Shown piece by piece: positions 42,488 through 52,445 of a stretch of DNA of 64,000 nucleotides (the stretch's first letter is position 1; each line of letters starts with the position of its first letter). The DNA lies in contig NZ_JANHOF010000020.1 in NCBI RefSeq assembly GCF_024498075.1, positions 21,523 to 85,522 of the forward strand. The letters are read 5' to 3'. Source of the stretch: Paenibacillus mendelii (lineage in GTDB: Bacteria > Bacillota > Bacilli > Paenibacillales > Paenibacillaceae). The notes below the pieces were generated by a model, which worked only from the letters and a program-made list of their open reading frames with translations, did no database searches and was not told the DNA's origin. Both the position numbers and the translations under genes were made by a program.

Positions 42488-45400
42488 TCAAACCAGATAT
42501 CTTAAACTTTCCAAGTGATTCTTCAGGCGCGTAATTTCAAACCCGCGCTTCTTAAACCATTCTTGTGACCATATTCTGTATATCTTCCAACCAAGCTCTT
42601 CGAGCACTTGCTGTCGCAATCGATCTCTGTCACGGGCTACTTTTGAACTGTGATATGACTTGCCGTCGCATTCGATTCCTAGGATAAACTTATTTTCATT
42701 CAATGGATCTACAACTGCCAAATCGATGCGGTATCCCGAACAACCAACTTGGGGTTCTACTTTATACCCGAGATCAATGAGAACAGAATACACATCTTCC
42801 TCGAATGGTGAATCAAACTCACGTTCGGATAGCTTCGTCATACTGATTGGCAATTTCCCGTCCATCGCTGTCTGTATGTAATCCTTAAGTAGGCGAAGAC
42901 CTGTGTTCCCATTAATTTTTGTGTCCGACAGATCCGATGGTTTGAGTGAACTAATTAACTTCATGTGGTATTTTGCACGGGTTACAGCCACGTTCAATCG
43001 CCGCTCTCCACGCGCTTTACTTAGTGGACCAAAGTTATAATGCAAAGACTGATCGGCAGCTTTTGCATAGCCGACGCTTAAGAATATAACGTCTCTCTCG
43101 TCCCCCTGGACATTCTCCAAACTTTTAACGAAAAACTCTTCATGCGCCCCTTCTTGGAAGAAGCGTTCATATCGCATATTGGAGTTTCTCAAGATCGCAA
43201 GCTCTGTTTCAATTGCGGAAGCCTGAGCTTCACTGAATGCAATAGCGCCTAACGACTTACCAGGGTGATCTCTGAAGTGCTCAATTACGAGCTTCGCAGT
43301 CATTTCGGCTTCTGCCTTATTGGTCTTGCTTCCGCCGCGGTCGTAAATGCCATCTTCCACGTGAACGAATTCGGTGCCGAGATAGGGTCCGTTATCCGAA
43401 CTCGGGAAAGTTATCAGATTGTTATGGTAGAACGCCTTGTTGGAGAACGTTATTAATGATTCATGCTTACTACGATAATGCCAGCGTAGGTTAATCGGCG
43501 GGAGAACGTGGGCACACTCGTCTAGAATGCTCTCATACGTAACATCTTCTTCCTGCTCATCTTCATCGAAATCTTCATCAATCATGCTGCTGTGGAAGAA
43601 GTTCGTCGGAGGGAGCTGTTTTGTATCCCCGACAATAATAACCTGTTTCCCACGGACGATTGCGCCGATCGCATCTTCGGAAAAGATCTGTGATGCTTCA
43701 TCAAATATCACCAGATCAAATTGAATCACCGATGCATCTAAAAATTGGCTTACGGAAAGAGGGCTCATCAAAAGACATGGTTTGATCTCCATAAACAAAG
43801 GAGCAGTTAAATTTAGCAGCTTCCGAATTGGATAGTGCCGCTTTTTCTTACCTATCTCAGCCTGCATAATCTGAAGTTCGCGGCGATACGCCAAGACATT
43901 TATCGCGTGATTTCGGTTTGATTCCAGTTTCTCTTTGATACGATGCACGTTTAGTACATTGCTTGTCCGATCCAGTTCTCTAAACGTTGTAACGTCTGTA
44001 TCCATGACATCCGCGTCAAACTCATAAAGTAGCGGTTCTTGTTTATATATTTGATCTAACCATAGCTTTAAAAATCGCTTTAGGAATAGATCTTTAAACG
44101 TATGCTCACCGATCTTTTCTTTTTTAATGGCAAGCATGAATTGGCTTAATCCCATTACTGCGGCTTGCTTTCCAAGACGCTGAAATCTGATCCAATCCTC
44201 CAACAAATCAATAGCACCAAGCCTAATGTCAGCAAATTTCACAAATTCATTTAGTGGGATGCTATCAAAATCGGCCCCAAAAATATCTGAGATCGTGAAA
44301 TGTATGTGGAAATCTTTTTCAAAGCTTTGTATCTTGTCATACTCCCTTTGGGCTTCAGCTAATAATCCCTTCAATTCGTGTTTATCCCGTTCACCTTCGG
44401 CGCTGACAAAATCTACAATCTGCGGAGGCATATCAACATCGACAAATAACTCATGCCATTCATCGACCCAAGCCAATGCACCAAAAATCTGTTCCCAGTT
44501 CGTTGTGTAACCAGTGAATCTGTCACCAAACACCTTCTTGAGAATCTCCAGTTCACCGTCTAGACGCTCTTTCTTGCGTTTCAGATGAATTGCCTTTTCC
44601 AAAGCTATCTTTGAATCATCTAGCGAGAAGCTTCGAATAAAGTAAGGCGCAATTATTAAGAACCATTCTTGCCATTCCGATACTTGTTGCTTGAAATCCT
44701 GAAGTTGATCGCTGAAAGCACTGATCGGCCAGTAATGCTCAGGACCTTCATATCCAGAAAACACTTTAGGGAATGCTTCTTTATAAAGTAACAAACCTTT
44801 TCCCAAACTACTGATGCACCCGCGGAGTGTTGTGACTTCAATCGGTAATTCCAACCCTCTGTGGAGCATTGCATCCTTGAATTCCTGATTGATTTTTACG
44901 CCGTCTTTAAACAGTCTATCGAAGTCATCAATAAAACCGAGGAACTTATCCCAATCCGTGTCCTTCCCCTTGAACGTATCGCCAAGAATTCTGACTGTGT
45001 TTAGATAGCTATCTTCGATTTTCCGGTTTTCTTGATTTTGCTCCATTAAACTTTTCAAGTCTTGCTTGAGTCCTGATATGCTAAGGCTCATCGGATTTTG
45101 CAATTGGTTTTCGAATTCACCAACAAACGTGAAGTATGATTCAATCTTCTGCCATTCCGCTTGAAAATTAGCATTCAATTCTTCCATGTTTGCCGTCGCT
45201 GTATTTCCACCAATTAAATGAACCAAGTTCGGAAAATCAACTTGGAGCAATTTAATGCCCTGCCACAAGTCGTTGCTGATTTTCTTCAGCTGAATTAATG
45301 AATCTGATAATTGCTCCACTCTTCCTGCGGGACGGATTAGCAGATCTTTAAGTGACGCTGTAATGTTTCTGCCTTGGTGCCACTCTACGATTTCTCTTGT

Positions 45401-48256
45401 AACAACCACAGCTTGCTCGATTTCAGACCAATTTGTTTCAGTCTCTTGATAATGCCACCCGAGCAACGTTTTAAAATCACTTTCTTTTTGCCTGATGCTC
45501 TTCTTGTAATCCATTACCCGTTTTACATTTCGGACGTACTTGTGAAATGTTTCAAAGTCGAGCTTATCGCTGGACTTCAAGTTGGCCTTTAACCATTTGA
45601 GGTCCTTCTTATAGGAGCCATTAAAGATACGCATAAATGATTGGTATTGGCCTTCGCATTTTTCGTAAATATCATATATGCGTTCATCGTAAATCTCTTC
45701 TTCAAACAAATTGACCGCTTTATTGTGTTCGCTCAGATACTTACCGAAGAGATCCTTACCTTCGCGAATAGCAGACTGAATATCATGGTAATTATGAAGA
45801 TTGAACCAACTCTCCTGCGGACGTGGTGACTTCGCAGTACATTCTACAACTCGTTCAAGTGTATCAATGGAAGTACTGTTATTGATTGGGGTTCCGAATA
45901 TCTCTTCAAACTCAGCTTTGTAAGTATTAAAAAGTTTGACTCCTTTGAACAGGTCGCTAAATGCAGACGTTACTTTTGATTTTTGGTCATACAGAAAGTT
46001 GTTGACTGAATCTTGATTTCGTTTAAATGCACCTAGCACGCTTTCTTTCATTTCTAAATCAATCAGCGCTTTTTCTGCGTTGATTTCCAAAAAGGGCTGT
46101 TTATACTTGGATAAAAGGTTCTGACGGGTCGCTTCAATCTCATCGTACTTGCTCTTCGTAGCTATGGCATGCTTGGCTATTTCAGCAAACCTTTTTCCAT
46201 CGAACCATTCCTCAGTAGGAGTGATTGATTTATTCAGCAATGATATATAGACCAGCAATCGTTTGAGTTCTTCCAAATTTTTAAGTTGAAAAATCCCCAA
46301 TCGAAATGCTGTTTCAGTATAACTTGGAAACTTATCAACGTTCGCTACAAAAGAGGCAATGCTGCTTATAATTTCACTTTGGTTTAGAAGGACTTCTGCT
46401 CGTTTTCCCTCAGGGATGACTGAAACAAGCTTTTCATTCTCAATAAACAAATGATTGTAAACTTGTTCCAAATTTACTTCCTCCAGCGCACTCTCTCTTA
46501 CTTGTTCCATCAACTTCCTTTTATCAACCAAGAAGGAAGAGAAACTTTCCTGGTAACTCCTCGCGTCAGTAATGATCTGTGTAATGTTCATTTTATCAAA
46601 CCACCCTACGGGGGGCACTGGGGAATGAATAGCCATGTCCAAGATCTCTATGGCTTTTTTCAGGTCGTTCAGTGTAACTACTCTTATACCTGAAGTTTCT
46701 TCAACAGAAGAAGCCGCTCTAACAGTATTTTTTGATTGTATTGTGAACTCGGATAAGTAAATTTTGACTCTTGATTTTAACTCAAGGGAGAAGCTCTCAT
46801 CGTTAAATCCTTCCCAAGGATGGAAATCAGCATTGTATACCGAATTTCTGTAACGCTCAAGATCGGTCAGAAGTCTATAAATAGATTCGATCTCAGTATC
46901 GGGCGCAATGTTGAAATCGACCATCAATTCAGGGATATCTTCTAACTTGGCAAGTATCCCATGAACTTCAAAAACCGTTTCTCCATATGGCTCCCTCGTT
47001 AAATGGATCTTCTCTGCGTATGTATTTAGTTTTTCTCGGATGACGTTGATCTGGCCGTACACGTCATTTGGGATTCTTATTTTTGAGGGTTGTTTGTTTA
47101 TGACATGACTTAATTCATCAAGCACCTGTCTCTTGTTTGCTTTTTGACTATGCATTTCAAGACAGAAGTCGCCAAGTCCTTCATTTTCCAGGCGGGTCTT
47201 TACGACGTTTAATGCAGCCATCTTTTCGCTGACAAAAAGCACTTTCTTGTTATTTGCCAGGTTCTCGGCGATGATGTTCGAGATGGTTTGGCTTTTACCC
47301 GTTCCTGGGGGGCCTTGTAGTACAAAGCTCATTCTGTTCTTTGCCGCCAGAATTGCTTGCTGCTGGCTTGAGTCAGCGTCTAATATATTGAAAATTTCTT
47401 GTGATGGTACCTCGCGGTCCATAGTGGTCTCATCTGGCACAAGGGTATGATCGAATGTCTGCTTTTTGCTTTCTTCATCGGAAACACCCGCAATTTCCCT
47501 AATCAACGGATGACTTTCAATAAGGTCTTTATAGGTTTCCATGTCCTTGTACATAACCAGCTTGTTGAAGGAAAACAACGACAAATAAACGTCTTCATCT
47601 ACGCTCCAATCATCTAGGTTAGCTATAAGATCAAGCACCTCTGCCCATAGGTCCTTAACGTTAAGATCCGATGGATCTTCACCCAGTGCAGGTAAATTAA
47701 TGCCGTGCTGCTCACGCAGCATATGCGCAAGAAACGGATTAATCACGATTTCGTCTTCAAACTGACCTAAAGTAAACGGGTCATTAGCACTGGTTCTTTT
47801 TAAAGTCGCAGGCACCAGCAATAACGGCGCCGAAAAGAAATCAGATGCGGCGGCCGATTGTGTTTCTTTCCACCTCAAAAGACCGAACGAAAGGTAGGAA
47901 ATGTTAATCCCTTGTTCATTCATCCGGGTTTTTGCCGCTGTTCTTAGTTTATTTAGGATCTTCTTATAGTTCTGCATTTCTTCTGCAATACGCTTTTTCT
48001 TTTCATGTTCTTCAATTGTCATCAATTGAATCTGTGATATTTGCACAGAGAAAATGGTCGATAACTTCTCGCAGTTTAATTGTTCTTCATCATTAACTAA
48101 TAGTTTGTACAAATTGATGGGATCATCCAGGAACTTAACGCTATTGGTTCTCTTTGGTTTAAAATTCAGCAAGGTGTTTCTCTTGCTCATATCAATGAGA
48201 TTCTTTTTCCAATTAGCAATTCTGTTATTCAATGGGTTTTCAAGTTGCCTCGACAT
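42488..48256 (-). CDS. DUF4011 / SF1 helicase / Vsr-like nuclease giant protein (Hhe-like antiphage)
   Basis: 1922 residues. The DUF4011 N terminus is NWKKNLIDMSKRNTLLNFKPKR. Walker A is LQGPPGTGKSQTISNI near residue 316. A coiled-coil-rich insert of about 1190 residues follows, then Walker B LVIFDEASQIF near 1515 and GDTKQLPPTNFF, and helicase motif VI in RRLNVAVTRAKYHMKL. The C-terminal domain, residues about 1815-1922, is a PD-(D/E)xK/Vsr-like nuclease: GCSGYRIDLAVVDP, FILGIECDGKSYHSS and WKIYRIWSQEWF. This is the domain order of the Hhe system described by Gao et al. in 2020 as antiphage (from memory). A translocase-nuclease acting on foreign DNA is the inference. The ATG at 48256 lacks a strong ribosome site. 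Confidence 0.85.
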   Translation of the reverse strand: MSRQLENPLNNRIANWKKNLIDMSKRNTLLNFKPKRTNSVKFLDDPINLYKLLVNDEEQLNCEKLSTIFSVQISQIQLMTIEEHEKKKRIAEEMQNYKKILNKLRTAAKTRMNEQGINISYLSFGLLRWKETQSAAASDFFSAPLLLVPATLKRTSANDPFTLGQFEDEIVINPFLAHMLREQHGINLPALGEDPSDLNVKDLWAEVLDLIANLDDWSVDEDVYLSLFSFNKLVMYKDMETYKDLIESHPLIREIAGVSDEESKKQTFDHTLVPDETTMDREVPSQEIFNILDADSSQQQAILAAKNRMSFVLQGPPGTGKSQTISNIIAENLANNKKVLFVSEKMAALNVVKTRLENEGLGDFCLEMHSQKANKRQVLDELSHVINKQPSKIRIPNDVYGQINVIREKLNTYAEKIHLTREPYGETVFEVHGILAKLEDIPELMVDFNIAPDTEIESIYRLLTDLERYRNSVYNADFHPWEGFNDESFSLELKSRVKIYLSEFTIQSKNTVRAASSVEETSGIRVVTLNDLKKAIEILDMAIHSPVPPVGWFDKMNITQIITDARSYQESFSSFLVDKRKLMEQVRESALEEVNLEQVYNHLFIENEKLVSVIPEGKRAEVLLNQSEIISSIASFVANVDKFPSYTETAFRLGIFQLKNLEELKRLLVYISLLNKSITPTEEWFDGKRFAEIAKHAIATKSKYDEIEATRQNLLSKYKQPFLEINAEKALIDLEMKESVLGAFKRNQDSVNNFLYDQKSKVTSAFSDLFKGVKLFNTYKAEFEEIFGTPINNSTSIDTLERVVECTAKSPRPQESWFNLHNYHDIQSAIREGKDLFGKYLSEHNKAVNLFEEEIYDERIYDIYEKCEGQYQSFMRIFNGSYKKDLKWLKANLKSSDKLDFETFHKYVRNVKRVMDYKKSIRQKESDFKTLLGWHYQETETNWSEIEQAVVVTREIVEWHQGRNITASLKDLLIRPAGRVEQLSDSLIQLKKISNDLWQGIKLLQVDFPNLVHLIGGNTATANMEELNANFQAEWQKIESYFTFVGEFENQLQNPMSLSISGLKQDLKSLMEQNQENRKIEDSYLNTVRILGDTFKGKDTDWDKFLGFIDDFDRLFKDGVKINQEFKDAMLHRGLELPIEVTTLRGCISSLGKGLLLYKEAFPKVFSGYEGPEHYWPISAFSDQLQDFKQQVSEWQEWFLIIAPYFIRSFSLDDSKIALEKAIHLKRKKERLDGELEILKKVFGDRFTGYTTNWEQIFGALAWVDEWHELFVDVDMPPQIVDFVSAEGERDKHELKGLLAEAQREYDKIQSFEKDFHIHFTISDIFGADFDSIPLNEFVKFADIRLGAIDLLEDWIRFQRLGKQAAVMGLSQFMLAIKKEKIGEHTFKDLFLKRFLKLWLDQIYKQEPLLYEFDADVMDTDVTTFRELDRTSNVLNVHRIKEKLESNRNHAINVLAYRRELQIMQAEIGKKKRHYPIRKLLNLTAPLFMEIKPCLLMSPLSVSQFLDASVIQFDLVIFDEASQIFSEDAIGAIVRGKQVIIVGDTKQLPPTNFFHSSMIDEDFDEDEQEEDVTYESILDECAHVLPPINLRWHYRSKHESLITFSNKAFYHNNLITFPSSDNGPYLGTEFVHVEDGIYDRGGSKTNKAEAEMTAKLVIEHFRDHPGKSLGAIAFSEAQASAIETELAILRNSNMRYERFFQEGAHEEFFVKSLENVQGDERDVIFLSVGYAKAADQSLHYNFGPLSKARGERRLNVAVTRAKYHMKLISSLKPSDLSDTKINGNTGLRLLKDYIQTAMDGKLPISMTKLSEREFDSPFEEDVYSVLIDLGYKVEPQVGCSGYRIDLAVVDPLNENKFILGIECDGKSYHSSKVARDRDRLRQQVLEELGWKIYRIWSQEWFKKRGFEITRLKNHLESLRYLV

Positions 48257-48388
48257 ATTTTCACCTTCGAGCTTAGATTTAGTCCCTTACCATCGGACTG
48301 TCTATATAGGAAAATTGTACCACGTATTACCGAAGTTTGATACCATCTAACCGAATAGTTAAATTTCCTAAATTCGCTATTATTTGTG

Positions 48389-48400
48389 ATACGGTTCACC
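48389..48400. repeat. Dispersed intergenic repeat, copy 4 (core only)
   Basis: ATACGGTTCACC, the left half of the core, upstream of the helicase gene. The rest is not conserved. Confidence 0.5.
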
Positions 48401-48435
48401 TCGATTAATCCGAAACGCCTGGTACCTGCTCCAGA

Positions 48436-48462
48436 AGAAGAACCCGCATCATCTGATGCGGG
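48436..48462 (-). terminator. Terminator after the GNAT gene
   Basis: ACCCGCAT-catctg-ATGCGGGT; the minus strand continues TCTTCTTC. It lies 18 bp past the GNAT stop. Confidence 0.75.
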
Positions 48463-48480
48463 TCCGATTCGAAAATGAGA

Positions 48481-49203
48481 TCAAGTGATAGTGAAATTGA
48501 CCCCATACCAGAACAAAGCTGATTTCCCCGCCACACGTTGAGATGCGCGATTATCCCACGAAGTACTATATAAAGGGACAACCCCCGTCTGGCGTACCGC
48601 CGCGGCCCAGCCGGCAATGACAGCAGCGGCATATCCTCTTCCGCGAAACTCTTCCAAGGTCTCAAGCCCTGCTTCGTGTGCCTTCGGTGTGATCCGAACG
48701 CTGCGGCAGATTGAGACGGCGCGGCCTTCGCAGATCAGCGCTGTACAGGGCTGCACATAGTTGATTTCTGAGGTCAGCCATTCAAATCCGCCGCGTAAAT
48801 ACTCGGTCATATTTTCCTTGGTTATGCTTACCGTCTGCAAGGCTGTCGCTGCCTCAGCAGGAATAAGAAAACAAGGTCCCATCGTGAACCGTTCCCCTTG
48901 GAGAAGGTCCATATAGGACTCAACATGTTTCGGTTTGGTCTGGAAATCCCTAACAACCGGTTCGTCCGCACATAATCGCTCCACTTCCTCGATTAACATC
49001 TCCGGGACATCGTGCCGGAACCGACAAAGAGTCGTTCCCTCTATCGTCCGTCCCAAGAAAAACCGGGGAGCAGGAGCCTCTCCGGGCCAGGGCTCGTTGA
49101 TAATACGAAGCCGCTTGTTCTGGTCATGCGTGAACAGTGCCTCAACATGGAGCTCCATCAGATCATGGTCGGTCGGTTTGATCTCATCCCGATGCTCACT
49201 CAT
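48481..49203 (-). CDS. GNAT-family N-acetyltransferase
   Basis: 240 residues. The acetyl-CoA site is EFRGRGYAAAVIAGWAAAVRQTG (Q/RxxGxG/A), followed by PLYSTSWDNRASQRVAGKSALFWYGV, the FR47-like ending. The first 100 residues are less conserved. The acceptor molecule is not identifiable. The gene follows a phosphotransferase gene on the same strand. Confidence 0.82.
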   Translation of the reverse strand: MSEHRDEIKPTDHDLMELHVEALFTHDQNKRLRIINEPWPGEAPAPRFFLGRTIEGTTLCRFRHDVPEMLIEEVERLCADEPVVRDFQTKPKHVESYMDLLQGERFTMGPCFLIPAEAATALQTVSITKENMTEYLRGGFEWLTSEINYVQPCTALICEGRAVSICRSVRITPKAHEAGLETLEEFRGRGYAAAVIAGWAAAVRQTGVVPLYSTSWDNRASQRVAGKSALFWYGVNFTIT

Positions 49204-49270
49204 GCTTCCATCCCTCCTATCCTCTTATACGAACCGATCTCGCGGCCTGCCACAGGCCCGGCCAGTCCTA

Positions 49271-50188
49271 TCATGCGTTCATAATGGATTCTGCAAAAGC
49301 CACATCTCTTAGAAGACCCGGATATTCCTCAGGGGTGGAGCCGTCTTCTACACTCCAGCACATTCCCATTGCCGTTTCCACATAGAGGCACTGCCGGAGC
49401 ACCTCGTTTGGAATCATAAGTTTTCCTTCCAAGATGTCGATGATTCCGTTTATTTTCTTATAGGCTTCCGAATCTTTTTCATCGTCAAATTCATTTAATA
49501 TAAAGCGCGGCACATCAAATACAGGATCGCCTATTACGCCCTTAGGATCGATAATCCTATATTCGCCATTGTTACCGAGCAGTATATTATCATGATGAAA
49601 GTCGCCATGAAGCAGCATCTCTTGAGGATACAGCGCAGCAACCGATGAGCATATCTCTTTTGCCTTGTTCATATGCCCATATAATTCCTTACAATCTTGC
49701 CGCTTGCTCATGTACGCTGTGATCTTATTGACCCACTTTGTGTATGTCGGATATCGTTCTGCTTTAGCTGGCGCTATATGCAACCCATTATATAAGGAAC
49801 AGAAGACAGAGAGTCTTTTATCAAGAGAGCTCTCATCCCTTAAAGGAGTCCCCGGCTGCACACCCTCTTCAAGTATAACGTTGTTCTCTATATCAGCGTG
49901 GAAGACTCTGCAGAATCGTCTGCCATTATATTCAGACAATGTATGATATTCTGTCACTACTCCTCCGAAAGAATCATTACCTATCTTCAGCACGACGCTT
50001 CCATAAGTTTCAGAGCAGCATCTAAAAACCAAGTTTGCAGAATAGGAAGGAATCAATTGAAAAGAGGATAAGGTCCATCTATCCGCATATGCGTCAATAT
50101 CCCTTAACACTTTCGCATAAAAATCTTGACCGAAACGATTAATGATTTGTTCGATTTCTCCTGGATTGAAACCATAATGCTTGTTCAT
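49271..50188 (-). CDS. Aminoglycoside/hydroxyurea-type phosphotransferase (PF04655-like)
   Basis: 305 residues. Catalytic loop EMLLHGDFHHDNILLGNNG and metal site RIIDPKGVIGDPVFDVPRFI; the IDPKGVIGDPxxD string is the signature of the APH(6)/StrB and hydroxyurea phosphotransferase group. This group inactivates streptomycin or hydroxyurea in some bacteria. Whether this protein does so is unknown. It lies 67 bp upstream of the GNAT gene on the same strand. Confidence 0.82.
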   Translation of the reverse strand: MNKHYGFNPGEIEQIINRFGQDFYAKVLRDIDAYADRWTLSSFQLIPSYSANLVFRCCSETYGSVVLKIGNDSFGGVVTEYHTLSEYNGRRFCRVFHADIENNVILEEGVQPGTPLRDESSLDKRLSVFCSLYNGLHIAPAKAERYPTYTKWVNKITAYMSKRQDCKELYGHMNKAKEICSSVAALYPQEMLLHGDFHHDNILLGNNGEYRIIDPKGVIGDPVFDVPRFILNEFDDEKDSEAYKKINGIIDILEGKLMIPNEVLRQCLYVETAMGMCWSVEDGSTPEEYPGLLRDVAFAESIMNA

Positions 50189-50262
50189 CCTTAGGATCTA
50201 CCTCCACTTCTCGACTCGTTTGAAGTGACGACTTCCGTCAATAAACGTCTTAGCCAATTCAT

Positions 50263-51774
50263 TTAAGCCCCTGCAATCCTAGGCATCCACAATGGCTCTT
50301 TCCCCAGCTCCGCCCAAATATATTTGAGCATCAGCTCGCCTTTCAACAAGGCGCTGGCCGGATCATTCCACAAATTGTTTATCTCCTGCGGATCTTCCTG
50401 CAGGTCGAACAGCTCGCCATAGGTCTGATTATAGTAAACCGTCAACTTGTATCGTGAATCAACATACGTCTTCTGATGGATGGCTGTCGGTTGGTGGCGG
50501 AATTCACAGATGATATGATCGCGCACGGCCTCTTCCTTGCCTAACCACACCTGACTTTGATCCAGTCCCGCCATGGTCGAAGGTACCGGAAGCCCTGCCA
50601 GCGACAGGAAGGTAGGAGCCAGATCCACTAGGGACTGCATAGACGAGGACTCCGCGCCAGCCTTCACTTTCCCGGGATAACGAATAATAAACGGAAGCTT
50701 CAACAAATCCTCATAATGAAAGCCGCCCTTGTCCTGCAGCCCATGCTGCCCAAAGAAATGCCCGTGATCCGTTGTGAAAACAACTAGCGTGTCCTCGTTG
50801 AGCTCAAGCTTATCCAACTGATCCAATATACGGCCGATGTATTTATCCATCAGACTGATCATGCCGTAATAGACGCCAACCAGCTTCTTCCGGTCATATT
50901 CACTCAGGTTAACATGCGAGAAGAGGCCCAGACTGCCGATCCCGGTTTCCTTCAAATACGTGAAATCCGGCTCCTTCTGCTGGGTTAAAGCAAAGTGAGG
51001 CGGGTTACGGTCATGCTCGCCAGGCACAGCGGCCGGGATCGTCAGCTTGTCCGGATCATACATCGTATCCCATGGCTCAGGCGCCAAATATTCCGGATGC
51101 GGATCGAAGAAGCTTGCCCATAGGAAGAAGCTTTCTCCGCTCTGTTTGTATTCCTCCATCAAGCTGTTCGTCCGCTCGGCAATCCATGTATTATAATGAA
51201 ATTCCTCTGGAATCGGCCATGTGTACTTGATCTGCGGGTCCATACTGCCGGTAGGCGCAAGGAAATAATCTCGCCAATTCTCGCAGCCCTTCTCTTCCAG
51301 CCACAGCGCATAATGCTGTCCGACATGAGCCTCGTTCGTATGATTCCGGGCAAGCTCAACATGATTGAATCCGTAGAACGGCCCGTTGAACTTCTTCCAG
51401 AACGCTAAATCTTGAAGCAAGGGATAGGCCTCTATAGAAGGATATTCTTCCGTTGATTTCAATGGCTGAAAATGCGCCTTGCCCACCAATGCGGTGTGAT
51501 AGCCAGCTTCCGACAAAATCCCGCCCACCGTAAGCTCGCTCTCCGGCAGCTTCGTCCCGATAGACCAGGCCCCATGCTGGCTGGGGTATCTTCCCGTTAT
51601 GATCGAGGAACGAGAAGGCGTACATGTCGGGTTGGGGCAATAAGCCCGCGTATAGGTCGTTCCTTCTTGTACCAAGCGGTCCAAGGCGGGCGTCTGCACT
51701 TCATCATTAAAGGCGCCAATTGTATTCCAATGCTGTTGGTCGCTTGTAATGAGCAAAATGTTAGGCTTCTTCAT
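50263..51774 (-). CDS. Type I sulfatase
   Basis: 503 residues, cytoplasmic (no signal peptide). N-terminal metal site ITSDQQHWNTIG (D12). The formylglycine motif is C51-T-P-S-R in NPTCTPSRSSIITGRYPSQHG, so C51 would be converted by a formylglycine-generating enzyme or anSME. Further metal ligands lie in VVFTTDHGHFFGQHG. It removes sulfate esters or acts on related phosphate or phosphonate esters. No sulfatase-maturase or glycosidase gene is adjacent, so the substrate is open. Confidence 0.88.
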   Translation of the reverse strand: MKKPNILLITSDQQHWNTIGAFNDEVQTPALDRLVQEGTTYTRAYCPNPTCTPSRSSIITGRYPSQHGAWSIGTKLPESELTVGGILSEAGYHTALVGKAHFQPLKSTEEYPSIEAYPLLQDLAFWKKFNGPFYGFNHVELARNHTNEAHVGQHYALWLEEKGCENWRDYFLAPTGSMDPQIKYTWPIPEEFHYNTWIAERTNSLMEEYKQSGESFFLWASFFDPHPEYLAPEPWDTMYDPDKLTIPAAVPGEHDRNPPHFALTQQKEPDFTYLKETGIGSLGLFSHVNLSEYDRKKLVGVYYGMISLMDKYIGRILDQLDKLELNEDTLVVFTTDHGHFFGQHGLQDKGGFHYEDLLKLPFIIRYPGKVKAGAESSSMQSLVDLAPTFLSLAGLPVPSTMAGLDQSQVWLGKEEAVRDHIICEFRHQPTAIHQKTYVDSRYKLTVYYNQTYGELFDLQEDPQEINNLWNDPASALLKGELMLKYIWAELGKEPLWMPRIAGA

Positions 51775-51831
51775 AAAGAACTCCTCTCTATTAAAACCTC
51801 CACTCTATACTACCATAATCAGGAAATCAGG

Positions 51832-52347
51832 CTAGTTATTCATATACCAACGTAGTGCTTTACTCTCCAGTTCCTTTACAAACCTATCTTTACCGTCCAT
51901 ATAAGCTTCAATGTCCTTCGGATATTGATTGGCAAGGTCTTCTTTTAAATTTCCATACTGCTTAGCTTCGTTGGAATGGGCTCGAAGGTAGTCTCTCACA
52001 GCCAAATGGCGAGTAAGATCATCCTTGTTATCCGCCTGAAATACATGAACTTGATGTGTTCTATTGTCTCCGCCTTTTCTGAAATATCTTCTTCCTATCA
52101 TCCCTAGCTCGCCCATACATTCGTAACCGAGCTCTATCATTTGTTCATTGAACGAATCAATTTTTTCGATATCTTTTACGACGGGCATGATATCAATGAT
52201 CGGTTTGGCTTTTAAGCCCGGAACAGAAGTGCTGCCAATATGATGAATCTCAATTAACTCATCGTCAAAAATTTCTTTCATTTTTTGAGATTCTTCTCTG
52301 AACCTTTGATTCCAATTATCGTTATATTCCGTAACAACCACATTCAT
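51832..52347 (-). CDS. GrpB-family protein (nucleotidyltransferase fold)
   Basis: 171 residues. The family pattern is IEIHHIGSTSVPGLKAKPIIDIMPVV, then GRRYFRKGGDNRTHQVHVFQ and HLAVRDYLRAHSNEAKQYGNLK. The GST-PGLxxKPxIDI strand matches the nucleotidyltransferase active site. Members are often near dephospho-CoA kinase or alone; substrate unknown. The gene has good spacing from the sulfatase (57 bp). Confidence 0.87.
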   Translation of the reverse strand: MNVVVTEYNDNWNQRFREESQKMKEIFDDELIEIHHIGSTSVPGLKAKPIIDIMPVVKDIEKIDSFNEQMIELGYECMGELGMIGRRYFRKGGDNRTHQVHVFQADNKDDLTRHLAVRDYLRAHSNEAKQYGNLKEDLANQYPKDIEAYMDGKDRFVKELESKALRWYMNN

Positions 52348-52390
52348 TAAACTAACCTCCAGCTAATGTTATCCGATCGTCCTAAGAGAA

Positions 52391-52416
52391 AGACAGCCGA
52401 TCACCAGGCTGTCTTT
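52391..52416. terminator. Terminator between GrpB and the small hypothetical gene
   Basis: AGACAGCC / GGCTGTCT with T-rich ends on both strands (TTTCT). On the minus strand it ends the 52446-52754 gene. Confidence 0.75.
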
Positions 52417-52445
52417 CTAATCATGTATTCATTCCGATGTTGAAA

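Noticed and set aside
42488..48256. Helicase gene and HEPN gene as one operon
   Set aside because: A terminator hairpin (42425-42466) and a repeat lie between them; separate transcripts are more likely, though leaky readthrough is not excluded.
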